From assembly GCA_035771175.1 (NCBI GenBank), contig CM069597.1, positions 44,155,224 through 44,219,223 of the forward strand: a stretch of 64,000 nt of DNA, given 5' to 3'. A program made the position numbers and the translations under genes. The notes below the pieces were generated by a model that was not told the origin of the DNA, did not search any database, and saw nothing but the letters and a program-made list of their open reading frames with translations. This stretch comes from Paratinospora sagittata. Taxonomy: Eukaryota > Streptophyta > Magnoliopsida > Ranunculales > Menispermaceae. Of this stretch, positions 43,293-52,752 are shown piece by piece; position 1 is the first letter of the stretch; the number at the start of each line of letters is the position of its first letter.

Positions 43293-43431
43293 GTAAGAAC
43301 TCAAATTTCCTTCTTCTATATATATCATCAACAACTGGTCAATTATCTGCGGCATATATATGTAATAATCTGTATCTCCTGTTGATCTTGAATTTTTATT
43401 TATTTTTTTCCTCTTGTTGATTTGAATTCAG
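43293..43431 (+). other. Leader intron of the captured RTNLB segment
   Basis: Donor GA|GTAAGAA at 43293 and acceptor TTTGAATTCAG ending at 43431, seven bases before the ATG. It shows that genomic DNA, introns included, was captured rather than a cDNA. Confidence 0.6.
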
Positions 43432-43438
43432 AGACAAA

Positions 43439-43613
43439 ATGGTGGATCATGTTGAAGACACAACGCCAACTGAATCTTTGTTGGAGAAGATTCACAACCA
43501 CGACGCGTCTTCGTCTTCCTCGGATTCTGAATCCGAAAAATACATTCCATCGAAGAAAAGTCGATTGTTCGGGAGAGACAAACCTGTCCACGCTGTTCTT
43601 GGTGGCGGAAAAC
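43439..43613 (+). pseudogene. Captured first exon of a reticulon-like (RTNLB) gene
   Basis: From the ATG at 43439 the frame gives '[18 protein letters not shown]', a Ser/Asp/Glu-rich stretch, then '[19 protein letters not shown]'. This is the standard N-terminus of plant reticulon-like B proteins, which shape endoplasmic reticulum tubules through a membrane domain encoded in later exons. The exon ends AAAAC|GTACGC at 43613, in the phase that would continue into the family's 'KP(A)DV' sequence. About 100 bases of intron follow, then the right inverted repeat. The hairpin domain is entirely missing, so this is a fragment and cannot make a reticulon. A read-through frame would end at 43660. Confidence 0.85.
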
Positions 43614-43743
43614 GTACGCCTCTGCCTCTCTCTCTCTCTCTCTCTCGTTTTCCGTCTTAAAGCATTTTGTAACTCAATTCGTGAAAATTGAAACATTCAG
43701 AGAGAGGTGCGAAAGGAAAAAGACCAAAAAAAAAAAAAATTAG

Positions 43744-43944
43744 AGGGAAGGCGTCTTTTGAAAAGACGCCTTCCCTTCCACTTAAAAAAATTCCACCTCC
43801 GCGCCGACGTGGCGCATATTTGGCTCGCTGACTGTGCGCTGACTGTGCAGTGAACAGTAAAATGTGGCAAATGTGACATTATTTTTTAGGGGATGGTATT
43901 TGTGAAATTTTTTTTTTTTTGAAGGGTAATCATGTAAAAAGTCC
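43744..43944 (-). repeat. Right terminal inverted repeat
   Basis: Inverted copy of the left arm. Its inner end carries a fourth palindrome, 43744-43776, with perfect 16-bp arms (AGGGAAGGCGTCTTTT) around one G. Confidence 0.85.
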
Positions 43945-45168
43945 GGTGGATGATGCTGGCAGTGAGTTCTGAAAACAACTTCCTGTTCTATAAGATCAAT
44001 ATTTTCTCAAAAAAGTCATCTTACATTTTTTTATTAAAATGTTAATTATAATTAAACCAAAAAACCAAACCAAACCAATGCCATCAGTTTATTTTGGTTC
44101 GATTTAGAAGAGAAATTGTTCGATTTTTTTTTTTTATTTTTAATAAATCAATTCATTAAATTCGGATTTATAAATACATATATAACATTCTTGCATGTAT
44201 TTTGCAATGAAAGAATTTGTAGATTTTTACTTTTGGATATTCATTTTTTTTTTAATTATTGGTGTTAAATATGTATCATACTTTAAATTTTAACCTCAAT
44301 AAGAGTGAATATATATAATATTCTTGAATTGGGATATGTTTTTATAGGTAGATTAGCATTAGTTATATGATTCATAATTTTTGAGTTTACAAATGTAAAC
44401 TGGTCAACTCAAACCAAACTTAGGTTCAACTCGGTTCGGTTAGGTTGATTGATCGATTCAGTTTCGATTTTTGAAACATAAAAGTGATCGAGCTTCGGTT
44501 CGATTTTAGTTTTTGGTAAAAACCTAACCGATCCGACCCATGCACACCCTATAATAAATTGTCATTGAAAGTGTTTAAAAGTTATTTATACACTTCATTT
44601 GATTCCTCACAAGTATAAGTAGTGAAGTTAATTAGTAGAAAACAAAAATGTATACTTTTTTGTCATATTCATTAATCAAAATCTTATTTTTTAGCAAAAT
44701 ATGTATTATGTGTAATGCCAAAAATTAAAGCCTCATATTCATGATTCAGATATGATTTTTTGTATCCAAAAGTCTGAAAATATCAAAAACTTCTTTTGTT
44801 CAAAAAATCCCAAAAATAGGTTTTTACTTTTTGTTAAAAAAAAATAGATTGTTTTCAAAACACGATAAAAAGTTATTTTTCTAATTTTTTTTCTTTTTGA
44901 ATTGTATTTTTGCTTTTAGATCGCAAACCTAACACAATATAATTTTTCGCTTTGAGAAACTCTCAGCTTGTACTCATCTCCACCTAATGTCCGATGCAGT
45001 ACCCCTTCAAAGCTTATTTTATTTTATTTTATTTTATTTATATCTCATTCAAGAAACGATTTTAAAACTAAAAACAATTACCTAATGTCTAACTCTTTCT
45101 TCCATTTTCTATGTTTTAGTCAATCATTATCTTATAAGTCAATCTCTTAGCTTTTTGTTGATGTGATC
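43945..45168. other. AT-rich spacer with a hAT-like remnant
   Basis: The block at about 44040-44555 is rich in ACCAAACC/GGTTCGGTT words and ends CCGACCCATGCACACCCTA. The inverse, TAGGGTGTGCATGGGTCGG, is a hAT-type terminus common in plants; the other end is degraded. The rest contains (TTTTA)n near 45018-45040 and no gene. Confidence 0.4.
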
Positions 45169-45183
45169 AAAGTTGTGTGACCA

Positions 45184-45399
45184 ACCCATCGAGTTGCAAT
45201 ACAGTTAGTGAAGGCAGTTGCGTCTTAGTAAGTTGAGGGGTTTGGTTATAAGTTCGAGCCCCACTACGACATGTACTGATAAGGAGATGTTAGCTATCTA
45301 CCTTTTTGGAGCGCCGAACTATAGATTAGTCTCGGCCCCGTAAAAGGATTAGCTTAAGACACTGGAGGGTTTAAGACCAAAAAAACAAAAAAAAAGATA
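45184..45399 (+). mobile_element. tRNA-derived SINE with target duplication
   Basis: 216 bp flanked by a 15-bp direct repeat with one mismatch: AAAGTTGTGTGACCA (45169-45183) and AAAGTCGTGTGACCA (45400-45414). The head has a box-A-like TAGTGAAGGCAGTTGCG, box B at 45245-45260 (TTATAAGTTCGAGCCC) and an A-rich tail (ACCAAAAAAACAAAAAAAAAG). This is the best-preserved SINE of the window. Confidence 0.8.
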
Positions 45400-45414
45400 A
45401 AAGTCGTGTGACCA

Positions 45415-47165
45415 TTTTTTTTTGTATTTTCCAGGCAATATTTTTTTTACCTGTCTCTATTATGGGACTTTCTATTGAGAAAATATATAATTAACTGCCT
45501 TTTTTCTACCATTTGAAAAATAGGAAAAAGGATATGTAAGGGTAAAAAAAAAAATAGGGATGTGAAAAGTAAAATATAAAACTTTAGTGATTAGTTTCGG
45601 CTAAATGGTTTTCAAGCTGCATGGATGAGCAATTGAGTAGATTCATTTGTTATAGTTCAATTAACAAAGTTTTAGTCAATTGTCAACTGCTCAATATAAT
45701 ACACTTCTATCACTACTAGGACTTAACTAATTGTATCTGAGGGTATGCAAAGATGAGTAGCAAAGGTGGAGTATAAAAAGGCAATGCATGCACCTTTTAA
45801 GGAATCTTGTTGCTACTTGATATATTTACTGGAATCCAAAATTGACATCAAAACTTATCTCTTTAGCCACTTGTTGGTGCAAGATTTGGGGTTTCACCAA
45901 CACCCAAACATGTGATTGAATTGAGCTGAGCTGAAATTATGGACCCACCACCTCACGAGGAGCTAGTGACCACAAAATTTGCAAGCAAGGAAGGAATATA
46001 GGTTGTTGTAAGGAGCGTCGATATGATGTCAACCAAAGAACTTCAAATGACTAAGTTCGGATTGAACTCTTCGCCCAATAATCAAATACTTAAGTGCAAT
46101 AACTAATGACTAGCAACAACACGAAATGCCTCTTGACATGCGCTAAAGGCGAGACCCACAAGGTGGGCTCTATGCTAACTATCTCTAGCCATCACTATAT
46201 TATCGGAAGGTCAACTGAATGTCACGAGCTCATCACTGGGTATACCTTCCCCAAAAGCCGTATTCATACTTCAAGGATGATAGGTCAACTCAAATCGTGT
46301 TAGGTCATCCGAGCTGCGTAGATGTTTCTCTGAATAAATAGAGTTTGGATTGAGGTTGGAATTTGTTGTATGCTTCTTATGCCAAGTAATTGTTTTTTGG
46401 AATGTTAGGAAATTCATTCCTTTTAGCTAGGGACCATCCAACTCATCATATCAAGTTTATGGTCTAACACCATTCAATAATTTATAACCTTATCTATGAT
46501 GTCATTAATTATCTTTGCTTTAGGAAGATGACAAAACTCAACCGTAACTAAGTTTTTTTTTTTCGACTACACAGAGTTGTTAGAAAATTTTATTTGGTGA
46601 AAACTATCAATTAAAGTACAAGAATATTCATATTAAATCACTAAAAATCAATGAATGATTAAGCGAAAGTGTACCTGAAATAATAACGACGAATTACTTT
46701 CTAAAGCCATGCAGTTTGTCTTCCAGATCAACATATTTCCCCAAGAGAACCCTTTAGCTTTTTTTTGTGCTCTATATCTGATGATGGAGCTTCAGAAATA
46801 AAATAATAATAATAATAATATGTGTGATCTGGGGGACCATAACCATTTTATATAGATAATTTCCTTGTCATCTATTTATTTTTCTATTTTAGCTTATTAT
46901 AAAAATATAAACTATCATTTAAGTCTCTATACATTAAAAACCCACATCCTATCAGATATATTAAAATCCAAATTATCCAAAACTTAGCATATCACTTTTA
47001 ATTAGCCTTAACCTTCTTTCACAGTCCGCAATACATAATTATTCACATTTAGACTCAACGTTGGATTAATGATCCAACAAGAGTTGCATGCATAAATTTG
47101 TTCCTTTGCTCTACTTTGTTAATACCTTTAAATTATATATCTTTGAACACAATTGGTTTCAAACT
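45415..47165. other. Spacer with possible old LTR debris
   Basis: No gene recognised. The stretch 45990-46130 (GTCAACCAAAGAACTTC, then ACTAAGTTCGGATTGAACTC) is loosely similar in layout to part of the solo LTR at 29168-30063 and may be a decayed relative. (AAT)n occurs near 46798-46820. Confidence 0.4.
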
Positions 47166-47170
47166 TGAAC

Positions 47171-50100
47171 TGCCACGACCCCCTCCGTAGGGTGACGTCA
47201 TGACTAGCACAGAATTTCATATACGTCACACCTAGATGTATACGATACTCTGTCAGTCTCGTCCTTTAAGACAATACACAAAATCACTAAACATTTTGGC
47301 TGAACCTTCTCATAAATCTGAGGTTCTACAAAAACTTGATAGTCTGATCAAATCACATAAATAAATATGATATCACATGTGAACCATCATCATTCATATC
47401 AAACCCATCCATATATATATGTACACAAAACATTTTCTTTCTCGCAAGACTTATACACATCTCAAGTCTCCCGAAAACATATACATCATCCTATACATGT
47501 ATCTTTGTCATTCATACATCTCACTAACCATTAAACATAGTTTGGTGTTATATATATATACATATACCAAAAACAACAAGTATATAACCAGCTTCTTATG
47601 CACACATACTCACATAGCAACGAGACAAGCTCTATCAGTTCTCTGGAGCCTTGCCTTTGCCCTTGTGATTTATACATGTAATAAAAAGGGAGTGCAATAA
47701 GCTACAACAAGCTCTGTGAGTAATCTAATAATGAAATTATATATGCATCCATACAAAAATATGGCATTGAAATCTTCATTGTTAACTCTTATGCAATTCA
47801 AATGTAATTATCAATACATAATTCAAATACATTGTTCGCCACTTTATACATATCATATAATGCATAAAGATAAAATCCTCACTCTCAAGTAAGTAAGTGA
47901 ATTTGTACCCCTATTATGCATGTATATGGAGAATTCATCTTAACAAACCATCATCTCGATCATTCTGAGGTCTAATCCACAAACTTCTTTCATTTGAATT
48001 GATCATATACTTCCCTTACTTTAAGTAAGTCCAAGTATATTCGATGTTAAAATCAAAGATTTTAAATGCATTAATTAGATAATGCAACATGGCAATCATA
48101 CATGCACATAATCCATCAAAACAGAGTTTATATAATACAATATCATACATAAGAACAAAATTAGAAATACTCACAAATACAAGATTTTTTCTAAGTCCAC
48201 AATCTCTATACTTAGCCAATTCACCGGCTTTTACAGCACAACACAAGCACCTCACTTGTGTTCATACTTATTCATCATCAAACCTCTGCAATTTCAACAT
48301 TGCAATACACTTTAAATGAATTCCAGCCATAAACATTATTCAATTGATCACCAATGAATCACAATTCATTAATAAACAACTTACCAATACATTCCCAAAG
48401 TTTCCAGCACCTGTACCAAACTTGTGCTCATCACCAAACCCATAATTCACCCATTATGTGTTCCAATATCTGTAATTCATTATCACCGATCATCCAAGAT
48501 CAGTTTCCAACCATTAAACACAACTAATCACAACAATTTACCATTGAAAATAGGTTCCCAAAACTCATACCCATAATTTCTGGAACACCCACTTCTAACC
48601 ATGGAAAATCAGTATTTTTAACATCAAAATACTCACCAAGCAACAAAGAATTGATCTACAATGGTTTTGGCCAGCAACTCATTCAATTCCAGCTCAAAAT
48701 CCCCATTTTCCAGCTCTTGATCTAGCTATGGAAAATACTTGCATGTCACATATGTTGAAGAAAATGAATAGAGGAGTTCAAATCACTAAATTTTAACCCA
48801 AAATCACAAATATTTACCTTGGATTTTGATCTTCGAGCTCAAACCCTTCTTCATCTTCCTTTGCTATGGGTTTCCTTCAATCCAGCAAGTTCAAAATGAG
48901 CTAGAAAGGTCAAGTTTACTGTTTAAAATCAGCACAAACCGCCTCACCGACTTAATATTTTTTTTAAAAAAATTGCAGGCCCACCTAGAAGCGCGCTTCT
49001 TCCCTTAAGAAGTGCGCTTCTTTGCACTTCCCAGAAAATGGTGCTCTCAGGTTTGCCATAGAAGCGCACTTCTTACACCCAAATCTGAAAATTTTCTGAG
49101 TGTTGGGCATTTTATGATACGACTAGCCTTCTAGGGTACCAATATGTAACACTTCGTACTTTTAATTAAATACATACGTTAAATTATGCGTATATTAAGG
49201 TATATAATACACGTATACATACACAAGAGTCAAATGTATGTATATATGAGAATAAGTGCTAAATATATAAAGTGAAGGGTATAAATTAAATATATGAATT
49301 GGAGTTAGATAAGAGAATGATTAAATTAACTTAAATAAATATTGTACTATTAATTGGTAAATGATTAAATAAAGTAAAAAGTTAAATGATTTAATGAAGT
49401 GGAAGAGTTGCTAAATGAATTAATAAAATTGATGGGGGGAGTTGTTTTATTAAGTTGCATGAGGAGCATGAAAAAAAAAACAAATATGTCATTTTAATCT
49501 GTCTCCACGCTGTGAAGGAAGAAAAAAAAGAAAAGAGAGAAAGGAAGGAAGGAAGAAAGAACGGAAGAGGGAAAAAGAGGGGAAAGAAGACGAATCGCCA
49601 TATTTTTGCCGAATCGGGATCCGCGATAATTAATTTTCACTTTATTTGTGAAATTGATAATTAAGTTAGATGCAACGATTCTCTCGGAGTAATTTTTGCT
49701 ATGGGAGATGTTTTACAGTGTTTTTGAAATTGAGATTTTGACCCGACTTAAATGAAAATTTGTTCGAAAAGTTGAAAAACACTTCATAGACTGTAGAAGT
49801 CTCAAATATGTGGTTATATTTTGTTTATTTGTTCATTTGGAATTTTTATGGTTGTTGGAAGTTAGATTTAATATTGGAGACTTTTTGAATTATATTAAAA
49901 CCAGATGGAACTCCAATTTAAGGCTATATGATGGTAGAATGGACTGTTGTGAGTCCATCTATACTAATTTCATGATTTTTGGAGACCGTTTGACAATTTT
50001 AGTAAAATTATACATATTTCTAATGAACAGTATCATAAACAATACTGTGATTATTTCCAGTGAATAAAATAGAATTGGAATCCAGTGAAATTTCGGTTTG

Positions 50101-51632
50101 AGACCATAGAATCGTAGAAAACTGAATTTCGAACGTTTTGATATCAAAATTGTAATTTTTGGATATTGATTAATATTTTTAAAAATTGTCTGAATGAATT
50201 CAGTAAATATGGTGAATATGAAAATTAATGAAAACGTGGTTGGATAGCCCATTTTTACTGTTCTTCGCCGTAGAAATATTTTATATGATTGTGTGAAATA
50301 TTTGGGATGTCCTCATAAAAATTAGACATGTAAATTAAAAAGTTAATATTGATTGGTAAAACGAATAGGGATATATGAAATTAATGTATATAATACAGAA
50401 TGAATGTGACAAGACAAAATAGAAAATTTTGGATTTAATTAAAGTGGATTTGGATCGTGGCGATGGTAGTAGGACTTAGGTTTGGAAAGTCTTGTACTGT
50501 GAGTATATTTCTTGATTTTGGTTCTTGTACAACATTATATTTATATGAAATATTTAAATGTAGGCATGCTATGTATATAAATGCATTGTGTTTTATTAAT
50601 CATTCATAAATGATTTTGATATTGGAGTATATTTACGTGGGAAAACATATCGCATATAATATAATTTCGTTATAAATTAGTTCCGGATGAGTGTTATGTG
50701 ACCTCATTGTCAATAGGATTGTCCTAACAAGGATTTTAGAATCTTTGAAATGATTGTGAATTGGGTAATGAAAACTCTGCATTGTTTTATTGCACAAACA
50801 TAAATTTTATATTGCTGACATGTATGTTATATTTGTTGAATAATGCATGTATGTTTCATAAATGTTTTGAATGACTTTAAATGTCATGTGTTCCTTAAAT
50901 GCATATGATTGTCATATCAAAATATATATTCATTGAGCTTGTTGCATGCTCATTCAATTTCTTCCAATATTTCAGGTACAAAGTCAAAGGAAAAAAGGGA
51001 AAGTTAGGGAGGGATTGACACGCGACCCTGATCCCTATCTTGTGTATGTGTGTATGATTGGATGAATGGTTTATATATGTGTTATTTTGATACGTTTAAT
51101 TATCGCACACTATATATATAATATCATCTAGATGAGTTGTATGGTAATGAATTTTAGTTTAATATTTTGGTTTGTGAAATACTTGATGATGATGCATATG
51201 ATTACATGGTGAAAAATGGATGATTTTATCTAATAAATGAATGAAATGTAAATAGCTAGATGTATGGATGACTATTGTGGATGAATTATCTATCTATCTA
51301 TCTATATATGTATATAATTTAATTTGTGGTATATCATGAAAAAATGTGAATTGTCCCGCATATGGGGATATACAGTAAAATTTTCTAAAAATTTTAAAAA
51401 TTATTGTGAATATATGTTGAGGCTGACAGTGTATTATATTATATATACGGGTATGTACGGTATATAATATACTGTGTCGGTCATGACGTTAGGGGTGTCG
51501 TGACACAATAGCTATAAAATACATACATTTATACTATCTAAAGGTCATATCCATACGTATACACATATAAATACGTATGACAATATAAATTGGTCAACGT
51601 ACAAGTTTGACTTGTACATACAGGGCATTACA
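47171..51632 (-). mobile_element. Outer solo LTR, interrupted by a younger one
   Basis: On the plus strand it runs from TGCCACGACC to GGGCATTACA, TG..CA ends, flanked by the perfect 5-bp repeat TGAAC (47166-47170 and 51633-51637). Read on the minus strand it opens TGTAATGCCCTGTATGTAC and closes ..GGGGGTCGTGGCA, like many plant LTRs. Without the nested element and its duplicated site it is about 2,096 bp. No internal retroelement genes remain. Short frames inside (47419-47700, 48016-48319) show no family features. Confidence 0.78.
49145..51505 (+). mobile_element. Inner solo LTR (2,361 bp) nested in the outer one
   Basis: Starts TGTAACACTTCGTACTTTT and ends GGGGTGTCGTGACA, flanked by the perfect 5-bp repeat CAATA (49140-49144 and 51506-51510). 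Removing it and one CAATA restores the outer LTR. The ends of the two LTRs are alike (both have CATGACGT near the 3' end and a ..CGTG(A/G)CA finish), so they may be related families in opposite orientation. No coding region is present. The TG..CA ends, duplication and length fit a solo LTR, probably Gypsy-type by its start, but superfamily is inference. Confidence 0.82.
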
Positions 51633-51762
51633 TGAACAAAGGAGAAGTATTTCTCCGGATAGTTGATAGACATCATAAAACCTTACCGTATCAATTTGAT
51701 GTACAAAGCGTAGATGACCAACTTCTAAATTGTGTTTGCTCGCACCAAATATAGATAAGGAC

Positions 51763-51896
51763 ACACCATTCAAAACTCGAAGGAAAACTCAGTTCCCTCT
51801 AGCCCTTAGAACACATAAATGTACGCAATACACAACAAATTTCAAGTCGTTGAATGACTAATGAGATCTTGAGTTTTTTGGAGTTTTGAATGGTGT
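51763..51896. repeat. Inverted repeat with perfect 16-bp stems
   Basis: ACACCATTCAAAACTC (51763-51778) is the exact reverse complement of GAGTTTTGAATGGTGT (51881-51896), with about 100 bases between. Partial pairing continues inward. It lies between the solo LTRs and the EML promoter; its origin is unknown. Confidence 0.75.
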
Positions 51897-51938
51897 AGCT
51901 TTATTTGAATAAGTAAATAAATAAAATAAATATTACTA

Positions 51939-52152
51939 AGGTAACGTTTGGTAACTTTATTTCAATTTCGAAACCAACTTATAATTATAGTAGAGGTTTA
52001 AGTTCTATTAAAACAAGCAAATTGTTTTTGCTTATTCTTACTTCTGATTCAATTAAAGATTAAAAAAATTAAAAAATATCTAAAATATAATTTTTTTTAT
52101 TACCCTTTGTTTTATTGTTTAGGTTGTAAATAAAGTTACCAAACACTGGTTA
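51939..52152. mobile_element. MITE-like element with GTTTGGTAACTTTAT inverted ends
   Basis: The left end contains GTTTGGTAACTTTAT and the right end ATAAAGTTACCAAAC, a perfect 15-bp inverted repeat about 170 bases apart. The interior is AT-rich and non-coding. A target duplication was not settled, so superfamily is open. Confidence 0.5.
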
Positions 52153-52359
52153 AGCCTTTTTGTTATTTGCATTTACTAGCTCACTCTATTGCTGTATTGT
52201 CTTTCAAGTAACTATATTCCATACTATAATCCCTTCTTATACTAAAAAAAAAAAAAAAAAAAAAACCTTTTTATAGATCAAAAGCTGAAAAACAAAAGAA
52301 AAAATCCAACGGAGGGGAATGGGGGAGGACAGTTGTCCCGGGCGGCACTTAAAAAAAAC

Positions 52360-52366
52360 TATAAAT
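52360..52366 (+). promoter_or_regulatory. Candidate TATA box of the EML gene
   Basis: TATAAAT about 390 bases before the start codon and at the edge of GC-richer leader sequence. A second match, TTATAAAT at 52437-52444, is an alternative. A poly-A stretch at 52244-52264 separates the promoter from the MITE. Confidence 0.4.
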
Positions 52367-52752
52367 CGTCAAAGTGTTCAAAGCCCTAGCAGTGTTACAC
52401 GGTGCAAAGCGACTCGCGTTCGGAACTCAAAAGCGATTATAAATCGAAAAAATTCGCCCGTTCCCTCTCACTCATTCTCTCGCTCAGTGTGTGTTCGTTC
52501 GTTCGTTCTGTCCAACTAAAAATTTCGACCTCAAATCGTGATTTCTTCAGAATCCGAAGGATTTCTTCGCGGTAATTTATCGAAAAATGTCGAGCGGGAT
52601 CTTTGTTCTTTCAATCTAAGCTGATCGCAGCTGAAATCTCTCGTAGAATTGCTCGTTCTTCACTTTCTCTGCGGGAGTTTTTGTCAGTGAAATTTTAGGG
52701 TTTCGTTTCGTCGAAGCGGTGGAGTGGAGGTTCTTGCGGGAAAATCCTGGCG

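Larger units (their letters stand above)
42699..43944. mobile_element. TIR DNA transposon carrying a captured RTNLB exon (Pack-MULE-like)
   Basis: A 1,246-bp element with long terminal inverted repeats. Both ends read inward GGACTTTTTACATGATTACC and stay near-identical for about 170-200 bp (left 42699-42872, right ~43744-43944; the right arm has an extra ~10-bp tandem copy of GCACAGTCAG). The interior has no transposase. Instead it holds a transcript-like segment: a leader, a leader intron and the first coding exon of a reticulon-like gene. The flanks GTCTATGAT (42690-42698) and GTGGATGAT (43946-43954) match at 7 of 9 positions but the right copy is offset by one base, so a 9-bp target duplication is possible, not proven. 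Long TIRs plus gene capture fit a Pack-MULE best; other superfamilies are not excluded. Confidence 0.75.

Noticed and set aside
44040..44555. Complete hAT element
   Set aside because: Only the right-hand terminus is clear; no matching left end or 8-bp duplication was found.
45245..45260. tRNA gene
   Set aside because: Box B and a weak box A are present, but no cloverleaf with an acceptor stem could be drawn; target duplications show a SINE.
49455..50252. Frames of 69-97 codons in the inner solo LTR
   Set aside because: Low-complexity or AT-rich; no retroelement domain.
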